A DNA stretch of 64,000 nt from Hericium rajendrae (taxonomy: Eukaryota; Basidiomycota; Agaricomycetes; Russulales; Hericiaceae): NCBI GenBank assembly GCA_033439255.1, contig CM065879.1, positions 1,902,501 through 1,966,500 on the forward strand, written 5' to 3'. Positions 44,923-57,863 of the stretch are shown here, piece by piece (positions within the stretch are counted from its first letter, which is position 1; each line of letters starts with the position of its first letter). Under the pieces are notes generated by a model that had not been told where the DNA came from, searched no databases, and saw only the letters and a program-made list of their open reading frames with translations. Made by a program: the position numbers and the translations under genes.

Positions 44923-46490
44923 ATGCCGAGCAAAGCTGCGGCCAACGCTGAGAACCAGTAAGTTTTCCTGACTTCGATTCCCTTGTACGACTAACGTGCA
45001 CTTAGCTACCTTCAGTTTGCTGTCCAATGGTCCAGCATCGGTACGTTCGTCAGCATTCGCTTGTTCATGCTCATCGTTGACGATTGTTGGCAGCTTTACT
45101 TTACTACGACTACGCCTTGACCTTCCCAGCGGAGGTCCAATATATCTGGCGGGCCCGAAGCTTTCGATTGTCGACCATCCTTTACTTCTTCTGCCGCTAT
45201 GCTTTGCTAGCCAATGTACTATATCTTCTCGGAATTGCAGGTAAATTCGATCTAGACCAGGCACGTACTCTGTGGTTATTTCGTTTGAGTAAATTGACTT
45301 ACACGTCCGTGCGCAGTGCGTCAAAAACGATTTGTGGTAGAGCTTAAGCCTAACAGTTTTTCTCAGCTGTAACACAGTATATAAGGTTGTCGGCGCAATG
45401 AGCGTACTCGGGAGAGCAGCTGTGATCAGTAAGACTATCCTCTTTCGCCTGAATGCCCGTATTGAACATAATGCACTAGTTGTTTTCACAGGCAGGGCAT
45501 ATGCTGTTTGGTCACAAAACCGTATAGTTCTGGGTGTATTGGGCTCGCTAGGACTTGCTTGCTTTATATTGGATTGCGTACGTCGTTTTGCTCTGCATAC
45601 GCTGTGAGCACTAGTTGACATCTATTCCATAGATGCACATTCCTGGCCTCGTATGTGGTGGCCCCGTCGGCTCGAATATTCACGTGTAAGTGGCTTGTCC
45701 TACTTATCTCATTATGACTCATGGATATTAACTCTGCGCCTCCAGTGGTATGCTGGCATGTGAACTAACGACGCCATGTAACTTGTACTGACTGTCGTCG
45801 TGGATCTCCCTAGTCTCTTTCGTACTGACTATTGCAGTCTGCGTGTTCGAGATCCTCGCCGCCTCCATAACGGTCTGGAGGAGTGTCCAGGCTGTTGTCG
45901 GCCCGACTAACATCCGGACGAATACATTCTCGTTCCTTCTCTTTGAACAAGGTGAGTCGTTCGTTCCCTGCAGTGTCGACTACCTGACCTCTCTTGATAT
46001 CTGTAGGTATCCTATCGTTCTGGCATGTAGTCACATTTGGTGCACAACGAGACTGGACTCATGTCTTACTTTTAGCTTTGTCGCCGTTTTCACAACCGTC
46101 GCTGCAATCCTTAATTTCGTGAGCATGATTTTTATTTTCGGAGGCTTAAGACTGATACACTTCCTTAGCGTACTCCTGTGAGTGTCTCCGTTGGAAGCTA
46201 TACTTTCGCAGAGTGTAAATGGACATTTTGGGGGCATAACAGAATGGATTCTTCGAGCGCCTCCTCAACGCCTTCTCCCTTCCGTACGTCGTCTCTGCTC
46301 CTATCTGCCATCATCTCACGATATCCCTAGGCTCACATGCCTTATCATCGCCCGCTTCATCCTCCATTTGCGCGAGTGGGATGCACAAAAACTAAAGGGA
46401 TCTCAAAACAAGTCGGTACAGGACCATACGATGACAACTTTCCAGGCGGTTGGAAGTTGGCCTCTTTCCGCCCCCAAGTCGAAACCTTAA
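44923..46490 (+). CDS. DUF6533-family multi-pass membrane protein
   Basis: The ATG at 44923 opens a gene with many short introns. After splicing, the start reads QFAVQWSSIALLYYDYALTF and FPAEVQYIWRARS, the hallmark of the Agaricomycete DUF6533 family. Hydrophobic segments follow (STILYFFCRYALLANVLYLLG, VVGAMSVLGRAAVI, AYAVWSQNRIVLGVLGSLGL, VSFVLTIAVCVFEILAAS, FVAVFTTVAAILNFVSMIF). Near the end LIIARFILHLREWD matches the usual C-terminal ISRFxLxLR motif. The family is predicted to be seven-pass membrane proteins of unknown function. The splice phase around 46030-46080 could not be resolved, so a defect there is possible. Confidence 0.72.
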
Positions 46491-48344
46491 AAAGGCAATT
46501 TGTGGCGCACCCCGTCCGATGCCCGAAGGTCAGCGCCGGAGAGACTTAACTAGGCCGGAAAATAAAGAATTATGTATTGATAACTATATTTCGGAGTAGC
46601 AATAAGTAAATCCTTCCAGTTGTCTTCTGACAGATACGAAAAAGCAGCTGGAAATTCAGAAGAGATATATCTATTGGCTATGATAAGAGGATACAACTAT
46701 AGTGTGCTAAATCATATATGCAGCCCCCGCCAGTATCGATCTGCTCAGCCCATCGCAGCTAGTCGCCTCGCGCGCTCATCCTATCCGCCCACTTGGCTGC
46801 CCGCCCACCACGCGCAACCAAGCACGGCAAGTACGAATACGTGTAGAGGGCGGTGGGCACCCAATCCGAATGGGGCGTTGGCCGACGCTCTGCATGCAGC
46901 TACAACTGAGTACGGCCGGAATCCAAGGCTACGGTCAAACGCAAGTGTCCGCGCACGAGTGTTGAGGCCGGCGCAGATGCGAAGAGCGTGCAAGGCGGCG
47001 GGCGGGGTGCCGCGGGGTGTCTTTCAGTAGCGGGGAAGCGGCGGGAGACGGGCGGTGCACTGCGCGTCCCTGTACACTGAGCGTCCCTGTACACTGAGCG
47101 GGACGTGTAGCAACTCACCTCAAGGCTTCTTCTATCTCGCCCACCTATTTTCGTGGCTGCCCTTCCTGCCGATGCCCGCTGCCCGGTGTGTACATCCGCA
47201 CACAAACATAGACCCTGCACGGAGCTGCACGGCCATACGCACGAGTCGGCAAGGCAAACCGAACGGTCCAGCGCCCGGCCCCCGCCGCCGCCGCCCCAAG
47301 AATGAGCACGCCGCCGTAATTCAATGTTGCAGCTCAGAGAACGCGCCCACAGACGAAAGCACAGGGCCGGCGTGGACAGTAACGGGGCGCTCGGCGATGG
47401 AAGGTGGCGGGCGCGTGCCTTGCATGCGCGAACTTGATGGGGGGCCTGAAGCAGATGATAAGCGCATAAAGTGGATGGCGGGGTCGTGAAGGATCGTAGG
47501 GGAAGGGAAAGAGCGGCGACAGAGCGTGGACGGGAACAAGCAGGGTGCTGCGAGGTTGTCGCGGTGTTTATTTCTCTTGGGTTACCGGAGCAGAAAATAT
47601 ATTATCTATTGTTATTTTAATCTGCCCCCGGAGCGTTGAGCCAGTACGGCCGGTGTTCCGCCGCCCCGGACGGGAGTTTCCGAATTTGCCTTTTTAGGTA
47701 ATTTGACTTGGGGGCGGAAAGGCAAAGACTGCGGTTGGACGAGCTGTCAATTCTGTCGCTGAGGAATTCGGCGACGATCCAGTTGTACAAGCGCGGCAAG
47801 TCCATGAGGTGGTCGTAGAGGAACATGATCTTGAAGAGTTCGAAATTGGTATACCGTGAGCAGTGCCGTCATAGCAGTGCGCATGTAGGGTTTGGTGCCA
47901 AGATTTTCCTCAAAAGCGTGTATGGTTCGGTTACTCTTTGTATCTCGGTTGGTTCCACGAGCTAAATGTGTTCATAGTATCAAATAGACCTGTATCTTAT
48001 GATAAAGTTGTCTGACTATTCGTCGGCGGCGGCGGCTGAACGAAATGAGCTCACTCGCAATTATAGCGTATGCTGACGATTCAACCACCTTCCACTATGT
48101 CAATCGACCACATCATTGTCCATGAGAGCTATTGGAAAGGCGGCTGACATCTGTACTTATTTACAGAAATCTGTGTCGACTATATCCGATTTGGATGTCA
48201 GCCGCGATCCTCATAGAAAAGGGCTGGAGACAGCGGCTGACCATCTCTTACTGCTTGCTCGCAGCTCCCATCCAGCATTACTGTTGAGTCATCGTGCAAC
48301 TGCTCGTCTGTCCACATTCTTTTGCTATCCTCCTTTCATTCATC
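46491..48344. other. Gene-poor region, partly GC-rich
   Basis: No gene is supported. At about 47066-47100 GCGTCCCTGTACACTGA is repeated directly. From 46.8 to 47.5 kb the sequence is GC-rich, with open frames on both strands but low-complexity products. Confidence 0.5.
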
Positions 48345-49412
48345 ATGCCTGCCGTTGTCGACTTGCTCACTGCTTTTGGGATCAACTCGGACGCTAGTCT
48401 TCATGACGAAATACAACCAAATCTCTCGTTCGGTGACCTGTTAGCCATGGCGGCCGAATATCAGAAGAGTCACATCCAGGAGTCATCCGACGACCTGGCT
48501 CTTGCGCCCTTGAAGGCTCGTCCAAGTGCCATGTCCTTGCAGAATATCTTGTCTCCTTTGCTGTCCGACGCGTCTTCGGCTTCTCGTCCCACCGGCTCAC
48601 CGGACACGTCAAGCTCTCTGTCTGGGGCCCCGAGCATGGGCAATGAAAGGAATCTGCCGAGTCTTTCCTCGATTTTAGCCTACGGCCCCTCTCTACCCTC
48701 CGAATCACCCAAGCGTATCAGCCTCCCGTCCCGTGCGTTCAGCGACCCAACCCCAATCAGAGCTCAGGCTTCTTCCGTCATTCTTCCTCCTTCCTCGCAC
48801 TTTTCTATTCCGTTGTACTCGGCGCCCGAGCCTTCAGACACGTCTCCAAACCAGACGCAGGTCTCCACGACGTCAACCAATGATACTAACGCCTTCTCCA
48901 ACGTCTTCGGCTGGAGACCGCCTGCAGGCCACACGATTTATCCGGTCGAAGTCCCCGGTGCACATGCTTGGCGTCATGACCACAACCAACACAAGGAGAC
49001 GAACGCCGCTCTCGCGGAGGCACATCACATCCAGGACATGCTCGCTCCGCTACACGCCAGCGTCTCAGCTCCATGTCAACCACAGCAGCCCATCCAGCCC
49101 GTCCAGCGCTCGTCCAACAAGTCGACACAACGCTCTCGCGCGATCCCTGCAGCCCGCAAAGATGCCGCTGCGTATCGCTCTGTTTACGGTGCCCCGATGG
49201 GCGGTATACCTCCATCTCTCGCATTCACCATCGTCCGCGCCAGCTTCTTGGATGTCGAGAAGGAGAGACAACACATCGCTGCGCAGCGCGCTCAGGCCAA
49301 TTGCACTGCAAGCGGCGGTGGCTTTCAAGGCGAGGGCAGTGTTTCCAAGCGAAGGAGGGATGCAGAGGACGAGGACATAGGCGACGTTCTTGATAAACGG
49401 GCCCGCGCATAG
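48345..49412 (+). CDS. Disordered, putative nuclear protein, 355 aa
   Basis: A single exon begins at ATG 48345 (MPAVVDLLTAFGINSD). The N-terminal ~40 residues look helical and acidic. The body is Ser/Pro/Gln-rich and presumably disordered. A better-ordered block near residues 270-310 (AAYRSVYGAPMGGIPPSLAF) precedes a Glu/Arg helix (RASFLDVEKERQHIAAQRAQ). Two basic motifs, KRRRDAED and DKRARA, at the end suggest nuclear import. No domain is recognised. The composition would fit a transcription-related protein, but that is inference. Confidence 0.65.
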   Translation: MPAVVDLLTAFGINSDASLHDEIQPNLSFGDLLAMAAEYQKSHIQESSDDLALAPLKARPSAMSLQNILSPLLSDASSASRPTGSPDTSSSLSGAPSMGNERNLPSLSSILAYGPSLPSESPKRISLPSRAFSDPTPIRAQASSVILPPSSHFSIPLYSAPEPSDTSPNQTQVSTTSTNDTNAFSNVFGWRPPAGHTIYPVEVPGAHAWRHDHNQHKETNAALAEAHHIQDMLAPLHASVSAPCQPQQPIQPVQRSSNKSTQRSRAIPAARKDAAAYRSVYGAPMGGIPPSLAFTIVRASFLDVEKERQHIAAQRAQANCTASGGGFQGEGSVSKRRRDAEDEDIGDVLDKRARA

Positions 49413-49917
49413 TTCTCTACATCGCCTGTTGTTTCAGTCTGTTTGTCGACTGTATGTGTCCAATATCCCTTCTACGCTCGCGAGGCCTGGTGTTTGCTAG
49501 TTATGATGATCGAAATCTCAAACCAACTAGACCCTTGCGCATACTATTAGCTGCTCACCTCCACGTCACGTAGCTGTGCTTGACGCAATAAGTTCGACCT
49601 GGAAGGAAGCTATAACTAAATTGGCTGGACGCACAAGTTCACTTTGACGATCCGACACCTGAGATATCTCGATGACAAAAGGTGTATCCTGGCCCTCTTG
49701 TTGAAATATGAGGCATTTGTGCATCAGGGAAAGAGAACGTGTTCAATGTCCTTGTGTTTGCCTCGTGGTTGGTGTCCAGGGCGCTCGGAGACGCTCAGCC
49801 ACTGAAGACGACAGAAGAGGAAGTCGAACCAACCGTCCACCCTCATCCCATCCTCTGTTAGATTGTACATCTACTTGCACAACACTTCATATAACATCCT
49901 ATCTGCATCGATCAAGC
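49413..49917. other. Intergenic region
   Basis: Nothing is recognised; it should hold the 3' end of the upstream gene and the promoter of the coiled-coil gene. Confidence 0.5.
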
Positions 49918-50764
49918 ATGTCTAACACGCCCAATAAAGGCCCTTTCGCTGGCCCACCTCCGAAGTATGCGCTGTCTTAGCGCCACACCCAGAGTCGACT
50001 AATCGTTTCCACCCGAGCAGATATCTGAACGACTTCAGCAAGGCCCTCGCGAGCGAAGTGCGGCTGCTTCTCCAGGAGGTCGGCAAGCTACGCGACGAGC
50101 GTCGCGCGCTGCAGCAGTGTGTCCCATTCTATCTGTCCATTTGCCTCCGCTCACGGACCCAAATCCCAGCGAGATCGCCGAGCTCATGGCCGTCAAGTCC
50201 AAGCACAGCGCCGGCGGCGAGTACTCGCCCGACTGGCGGCCCAAGGCGCGTGGCCTGTGATCCTCGCGATCGTGCCGTACGACTGACCTCTCCACAGGAA
50301 CCCCTCCCGGAGTTGGCGCCCCCTCCTCCGCCCCCGGAGGCCATCGAGGAGCCGCCTGCGGGCCCCGCAAAGCCGGCGTGGCGCACGGTGCCCAGGCGGC
50401 CTACCCGCCCACCGGGGCAGAAGAAGATCGCGGCCCCGCCCCCGCCTGCTGCGCTCCCGCCGCCTGCGCTCCCCGAGCCACCGAAGCAGCCAGATCTGCC
50501 TGCATGGGCCCAGTGGCGACGTGAGCAACACATCTCCCACCTCTCTGAGGCGATACTGCATTACTGATGGTCTATGTGTATTTTCAGCGAATCCGCTCGT
50601 CGCACCCGTCGCCCGCGGTCCCCAGCCCTCGCAAGCCGTCGCTCTCCCCCCGCCTCGTGCCGGCCTATTCGGTACGTCAAATTTCACATATCGTGCTTTC
50701 ATTTCCACGTCCGTCTGACCACAATCACGTCTACCCAGGCCCAGTCACCCCGCCGCCCCAGTAA
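49918..50764 (+). CDS. Small coiled-coil and proline-rich protein
   Basis: A short first exon (MSNTPNKGPFAGPPP) is followed after an intron by a charged helix (KYLNDFSKALASEVRLLLQEVG, KLRDERRALQHEIAELMAVK) with heptad-like spacing. A Pro-rich tail then follows (ELAPPPPPPEAIEEPP, KKIAAPPPPAALPPPALPEPP), and the last two exons end GLFGPVTPPPQ. The helix part is well formed and should mediate self-association. The intron before EPLPELAPP is the least certain: keeping the frame requires a GC donor at PDWRPK/gcgcgt, or a different splice. No named family is recognised. Confidence 0.65.
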
Positions 50765-51410
50765 TCGATCACATCGCGTTAGAAAAACGCACTCGCACCA
50801 TTACTCACTACAAATCACCACATGCGCACCATACCACACTCGGATTTGCATCTATTTTTTTTTCTTCCTCTTCCTACCTTTTTTCTGCCTTTATCTATTA
50901 TTCTCGGGACCTTTTGACGTCAGTCTGTCCTCTTCTTTATGCCCTTCCCAAGTCCCCTGTACTTTCCCCGCTGATATGACTACTGAACTATGTACTTACC
51001 ACGCGAAACATGCACCCGCGCACGAAATACGAAGAATGAAGTGTATGCTCCTCACACATCGCACGCACCGAATCCTATAAATACGACTGCTTGTTTCATT
51101 ATTACTGTGCTGTTTATATCTGCATCGCGCCCGCGCACGGCGGACGTGCATGCTGCGGTACATTAGATCATATCATTAGAAAGAGGAAGCGGTGATGCAT
51201 GTGAGGATCGTGGGTATGAATACAGAGGTAAGGGTATGTCACACGTGAGTGAGATGCGGATTGCGTCGATACAGGCTGGGTGCCGTTGTTGTTAGTTGTT
51301 GAATGTGCTGGTCAGTATGGTGATGATGCGGTCAGAGCGATGCGAGAGCGGCCATAAGTTAGTTGTGTTCCGGAAGCATGTATGTCCGGGGTGGGTATTG
51401 CGTGCACTGC
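50765..51410. other. 3' intergenic region, convergent genes
   Basis: It lies between the stop of the coiled-coil gene and the stop of the phospholipase C gene. A T/C-rich run at about 50850-50900 is the only notable feature. The 3' ends of both genes should fall here. Confidence 0.55.
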
Positions 51411-54400
51411 CTACTCGTCGCGGACGTTGATCTGGACGAAGAGCGTGGAGAACAGGTACTGCGAGAGCTGCGAATCGTGCAGCGGCAGATGGCGGAACCC
51501 TACAGCGCACAATCAGCATCAGCACCACTCCGCATGCGACAGAGGACAAGAAGACGCACCTTGCTGCAGGCTGCCAAGCGAGATGCAATACACCGCCAAC
51601 GGCTCCTTCTCGTCCTCGCCCTCCAGCTTCACCGCGAACCGCACAAACACGAGCTCGCGCATGTCGCCGACGCAGTCGAACGGCAGGCTGAGCGCCTCCT
51701 CCCACACGGGATTGAACCCGTTGTTCTTCACGACGCCCGTGCGGTACGTCACCGTGCGCGCGGTCGACGCGGGCGCGGGCGTCGGCGGCGTGTACGCCGC
51801 GCCCGTGTCCGGCGCGAACGGTGAGTGCGTCCAGTCGGGCACGTGTAGGGAGACCTCGACGTATGGGTCGATGATCGACTTGTCAAGCACTTCGCGGCCG
51901 TGGGCGTCCTTTGGGCGGGGAAGCTGCTGCGCGGAGATGATCTGTACAAGATATCAGACAGCGCTGGAAAGAATTGTGTAGGGCACGGACCGTGACATCC
52001 AAGAAATGCCGTGTCCGCCGGCTGAGCAGCTCCTTGTCGGCCACGCGCAGCGCGAGCGGCTTGAGGACATATCCCGATCGGCCGTTGCGCTGGAACATCG
52101 CATGGTTAATCATGTACCCCAGGTCTATCGCGCAACATGTCAGTCCCACATAACCGTTATCCACGAAGAAAAGAATACGCACCACAAGTCTGCCAATTGA
52201 TCGCCACTAGCTGTGCGCCCGCCGACCAATACCGATGCGGCTCGTAGTTCGTCGACGTCAGGCGCATACCCTTCGGATACACGCGCACGAGGTGCGTCCG
52301 GCAGTGCTTGATGAGATCCATCATCGTGCCCTGCTTCAGCATCTTGTTCGCCGTGGTCTCCGAGAGCGAGAACATGTGCTCGGGCGCGTAGCGCTCCTTT
52401 TTGTTCAGCCCGCGGCACTTCACGCCGACGGTGTACACGAGCAGCGAGACGAGCGCGAGCGACATACGTACTTTCTCCGCCTTGGGCTGTTCAGGCGGGG
52501 TCTGGGACTGCGAGCGGCGGCGGCGCGACTCGGAGATGGATTTGCGGCCGGTGAGGACGTTGCGCGCCTTGTGCAGCTCGGATTTGAGTTCGGATTTGAG
52601 TTCGGACTTGATTTCTTTCATCTCTGGGGAGAGTTGAGTTGGCGTATTCGTTTGCGAAGAGCGGCAATGAACGTACCGTGCGTTATTTCACTGTCGGTCG
52701 AGGACGATTCGGTCGACGCCGATGATTCGACACCGACTGAAATCTCGTCAGGCCGTATGGCCTCGCTCTCTGAGACGTACAAATTCTTCGCCTGCGCCAC
52801 AATGTCAGCGCCCATTAGCCACCATAGAACGAGAGTGAGACGCACCTTGAACAGCACCCTACCCTTCAAGTCCTCGGGGCTCGGGAGCCTCTCGATCTTG
52901 ACCTCCCTGCCCTCCACATGATCCAGCGGCGCCCGCACCAACGCGCTACCGAACACCTCCGTCATGATCTCGACGAGCATCTCCTGCTGCGCGACGCTGC
53001 AGTGCACCTCGGCGGAGATGATGATCGGGTACGCCGACACCACGAACGCATACTTCGCGATCGCCTGGCAGGCCTCGCGCACAGGCACTCTCGTCGTGAG
53101 CGTCTTGCCGTGATAGATCACGGGTCCGGCTTCGCCGTCGTAGATGTCCACTGTGATATTTCGTGTCAGCAGGTCAACACAGAAGAAAGAGTGTTAGGAC
53201 CCACGTTCGACGCTGCGGCAGCTATGCAGCAGGGCTCTAATGTACCCTTCGATGGTGCTGTCGCCCACGAGCTGGTGCCCGACGAGATACGTATTGTGCG
53301 AGGACGAGATGTAATACTCGGGCAGCGGCCGCGTCATGTCGTGGTAGACCCGCCCGTGCTGATCTGCAAAGGCAGCATTGTCGGGCGACAGGAGGAACGA
53401 TGTGAATGCCTCTTGCGTGAGTATCGAATGGGCATGAGGCGTGTGCGGCCGCTGCTGCGCGTCGCACTCGCGCTCGTTCAGCGTGATATCGACTGGGAGC
53501 TGCGGCGGTTGGTTGCTATTGTCCTTGTTGTCGGTGTCGGGGCACGAGGCGTAGCGTGCCCAAATGCGCTTGAGCTCAGAGACGCTGAGGGAAGACTGAT
53601 GGGATATGGATGAGAAGAACAGTGATGTCATGGCGCGATGACGTACCTTCTGCTGCTCACGCATGAAGTGCTCGAAGGTGCGCAGGTTGAAGACACCGTG
53701 ATGCGCCGCGCAGAGCTTCTTGTACAGGCGGTCAATTTCAGGGCGCGCTTTGAGCAGCTTCACAAAACGCTGGAAGTCCGCAAAGTCGAGGAAGCCGCGG
53801 TTCTGTATATCTGCTTGCTATGATGGCGAATCAGAAATCAGCATGTGTTTATAGGTAGAGGGTATCAAACCAACCTGGAACCGTCGCAGTAGATCCTCCC
53901 GTGAGGGATTGATGTTCAGCCGCTTGCACAACTTCTCGACGTCCTCAAAGTATAGCTTCTGGTCTGCATACTCGTCTGCCCCTTTCCAGTACTGCTTCTC
54001 CCAGACGGCTTCGCGCAGGTCGAGATTGCCCAGGCCGCTCATGAGTTCCTGGCGGACAGCGTAGAGCTTGCGCAGAGTAACATCCCACATCTGAAAGACA
54101 TCGCGACTGGGTGCGATGATATGCAATGTCTTATAGCGGCCATCGAGGATGTAGATGATCGTGAGCCAGCGGGATTCATACTCCTGAGACAGCTGGAACT
54201 GCTCGCGGTAGTAACGCGCATCCGAGCCCGACCGAAGCTCTTTGATGTTCTCTATGGGAACTGGTCCATAGGATAAATCTTCGGTGCAGTAATGAGCAGA
54301 GAGGGAAACGCACTGATCCTGTGCTTCTTAGCCTCCCAGATGATTTGGCCTTGATCAGGGTCGAGCCTGAACACAACGCGCTGCTGCTTCTTCGCGGAGA

Positions 54401-55028
54401 CCTTGGTCATCGGTGTACCCTGCTGGAGCAGCTGCGGTACCGTGAAGTCTGCCATGGATGCTTTCCGTGCGATGGGCTCCCCAGGAGCAGCTGGGACAGC
54501 GAGCTCGGGCATGCTCACGCTCGGAAAGTGCGTGGATTCCGCGTGTTCGGGCTCCGGCGACGTGAAGAGGTCTTGTGCCATGGCTTCATCTGTGGTGTCA
54601 TCGGCAGACATGCCCCGCGGGGTAGGGGGCACGATGTGCGGGCGTGCAGGAAGGACATCAGACATGCTCCTGCCATGACCGCCATCTGCCTTCCTTTTCG
54701 GGACTCCCTCTGCAGTAGCGAACCGCCAGGACTTCGAGCGCGAGAGCGCAAGCGTCGAGACGGAGACGTTCTTGACGGTCGTGAGCGTGCGGCGCAGCGA
54801 GGAGAAGCTGCCGTTGCGACGATGGGCCTCAGGCGTCGGCGGCGAGCTAGGCATGGGCGACGAGGTGCGCGGTGGCGGGATGCAAGGTGCGTCGTCGGAG
54901 CCGCCGCAGCCTTTCTCGACCAGCACCTCCTTTAGCTCAGGCAGCGGATGCCCCCGGCTCGTCAGCAGGTTCACTGCTCGCTGCAGCCGGTGCGATCGCG
55001 TCCTCGTCGCGTCTGCGTTGGCGACCAT
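51411..55028 (-). CDS. PLC1: Phosphoinositide-specific phospholipase C
   Basis: Ten exons and nine short introns, all with usable GT-AG sites, encode about 1,040 residues. In order they carry a Ser/Pro-rich N-terminus, a PH-like region (MTKVSAKKQQRVVFRLD to LHIIAPSRDVFQMWDVTLRKL), EF-hand-like helices (EDVEKLCKRLNINPSREDLL), the X domain, a linker, the Y domain (YAPEHMFSLSETTANKMLK to GYVLKPLAL) and a C2 domain (DPYVEVSL, NNGFNPVWEE) ending QINVRDE. The X-domain catalytic residues are present: SSHNTYLVG (His, Asn), CRSVELDIYDG (Glu, Asp) across a splice, YHGKTLT (His) and SAEVHCS (Glu). The enzyme cleaves PIP2 to IP3 and diacylglycerol in calcium signalling. The ATG at 55028 is the first in this frame, but upstream coding exons cannot be excluded. 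Confidence 0.95.
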
Positions 55029-57860
55029 CGGTATCGAGATCGGTGTCGCCGTCTCGGCGCGTGCGCGGGATGTGCAGCCGTGGTGGACCGGGTAGCACGA
55101 AGCTGGACTGCTTCACCACCGAACGAAGAGGGTTTTATGCGGGCAGTATGAATAGGTTCGGGGGATGTAGTGACTGGGCTGGGTACAAATGCAATCTCGG
55201 AACTCGATGACGAGTCAACTGCCGTTCCTCTTTCTTGTATGATACGCGAGGCATCACAGGTGCACCGCATTGGCGCCCGGCCGTGTTGCCCTGAACACAA
55301 CCGGGACGACCGTGTCGTCTTGGATGGAACAGATTGAACTGCGAGATGCAAGTGGGCGCGGCCGGCGCTCGTCCACTTTTCTTGATGGGGCAACAGGCCG
55401 TGACTTAGGCGCCTTGATAGAGTGTATTCTGCGAGGACACGTTCGCAGAATGTACTGCTTCAGGTCATCAACACGCTCACATGAGCTCACATGTCTACGG
55501 ACGTATGTTCCGACATGCAGGAATGCGGGGTAGTCGTACAGGTCTTACAGCAGCATCACAGCCGACCAAGGCGCCATGCGTTTCTGGAAGACTCGTACAG
55601 GTTGGAATGACAAAGATAAAATGAGTTCAGTAATAGCAGGCTTGGGTCCGTCATCTATGCTACATCTCAGGCTGCTGGAACAAGTCCAGACGCCGCGGTA
55701 GAAGGAAGGATTTCACTTTCCCGCAAAGCCACGCCTCGATCTGACATCACACAGTCCGTCATCTGTGCTCCTTTCAGAAGACCAAGTCGAAGGCAAAGCG
55801 GCGCGCGGTATAAAAGCTCCGTCGAAGCAGCAATGACACCGGTCCCTATGACCTCGATAGCCGTTGGAACCAGGTGCGACTTCTGTGCGGCTTCCATGCG
55901 CATTGCCCTGCAAACGCACTGGCATCACACTGGTCCGTGAAGGTAGCTGCGCTGCCCACCTAGGCTCATTGTCAGTGACAAGGGCGAAACAAAGTCGACG
56001 AAGCACTCACCCAAGGCGTCGTGACGTTCTCAGAAGGACGCCGTGCGGCAAAGGCCGTCGATAGGATGTGTATGTGTATCCTCCGATCGACGGGCACCGC
56101 AGCCAATTGGCGACCAGCATCCACAGGCGCTTGGCCGCGGATCTAGGGGGCGCTAGCATGATGCTGCCCCAAGAAGCAGATCCAAAGAAAAGTGGAGAGG
56201 ATGAAGCCAAGAGGAGTGAACGCGGCCTATGGGCGTGTGAAGCCGTCGCAAGCAGAGGCTTTTCGGCGCCGGTCAGAGAGAAGCACCTGTCTTACTTATG
56301 CCGACAACAAGCCAGACAAAGAGGATGCGATATTAATGGCACCTCATCTGGACCGCCGCTAGTTGCACGCGCGCACCCTCACCAGTCAGAAGAGAGCTTC
56401 TCAGGAAACGCCCCCAAACCAGCAACTCCGTCGCGCGCGTATCGTCGATTCCAGACGGAGACCGGCATGAAATCTGCGAGACACAAATGACTGGCCCGGA
56501 TCTTAATAACTTGACTCACCGTGCTCGAAGAAGCTCGTGCAGCGCGCATGAGTACATAACATCAATTTGGGTGGCCTGGGAAAAAGGAAAAATAATCAGA
56601 GTACGCAGCGCTTTTGGCCACGGGATCGAAGGGACCAAGAGCGTTAGACATTGCAAACATGTGCACTCTTCGTGAACAGAATATGAGCGATTGCCGCGCT
56701 GAACTCGCGATATGTGGGCAAGGCTGTCCAGGGCAATGCCTTCGAGCTCATAAGCTATTTTTCTTGAAGAATCAGAAGTGACTCATGGAGTTACGTGCGG
56801 TGTAGACTGTATAAACAGGTCTCTACCTCTGGGTACACCACCAATAACAGGGGGGGCTGTCCTGTCCCATCGCCTGGCAGGAACACAGGTTGGCCAAGAC
56901 ATCGGAGGGTCCGTTATCGGCACCGCGGCGCGCCCATGTGTCCCCATGATGAACTTGGAGATCTCAAGACAAAGATAAGTGACGAAACTCATCGTGGGGA
57001 TGCCACCCTTGCAAGCTCGTCAAAGGCTGGCATTGGTTGGAAACACGCGTTGAAAGCTTAGTCCGTCCGATAGTTGCAGACATGTTTGATTGGCTGCAAG
57101 AAGCATGCACATACGACGGTGAAAAATGATACTGTGCCAGATATGCTTAGCATGGAGAGAATAGACTTTGAGTTGTGGCACTCACCTATACTTGAAGTCA
57201 AGTTTTCTGTCCGGGTACATAAGTTGGAAGTTCAATGAACGTTGAACGCGATGAAAGCCTTTGGGCCTGTACGAGAACCCGGTTATGAGCCTGGTTATGG
57301 TCAGAAATTTGGTTATCCGCTTACAAATCTGGTTATTTGCATTACAAATTAATTCCCACACGCACAAAAAAGCGTCAGATTCATAACCAAACCTGGTCGG
57401 TTATACATAACCAGGTTCCCGTACAGGCCCTTAGGCGCTTACGCGCTGTGACAGGCTGCGACACGACAGTGGGCGCTTAATTACGCGCTTATTTGGCGTG
57501 AACGCGACCACCTCGGAGACGCGACGGGCACACACACTTTCTTATTATCACTCACGACTCACAGCAATGGACAAGGTGGCGAATACATAACGAGTCGGCA
57601 TCCATACCTCTTTTACGGCTCCTTTCTGAAGCTGAGGCCGTAGATATCTGGCCTCATGGCCGAGACACAAGCACATCGTCGAGACGGACAGAGATTGACC
57701 TCCGCTGCTAGCATTTAACTGGACAGGAGACAATGTTTCAGCGTCTATAGACATGGCAGTGATTCTTCAGAACTATCGGTGAGTACATGGCAGCGGTGTA
57801 CAGTTAGCAGTAACTAACGTTTCATTGGCAGATATGCCTGCCGCTCACGAAGCCGTCGAG
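55029..57860. other. Region without a firm gene; left arm of a duplication
   Basis: Several medium ORFs (for example minus 55713-56210) have no recognised domain. Segments at 56470-56580 and 56770-56990 are clearly similar to 61140-61240 and 61270-61480. At 57275-57420, short AACCAGGTT/AACCTGGTT-like units recur in both orientations, forming an imperfect inverted repeat. Confidence 0.5.
56470..56990. repeat. Duplicated non-coding segment, left copy
   Basis: It contains GACTCACCGTGCTCGAAGAAG, GCAGCGCGCATGAGTACAT and GCGGCGCGCCCATGTGT. Near-identical strings recur in the same order at 61140-61480. Confidence 0.75.
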
Positions 57861-57863
57861 CCT

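Noticed and set aside
46620-47490. Several 100-140 codon ORFs
   Set aside because: GC-rich composition with low-complexity products on both strands; none stands out as a gene.
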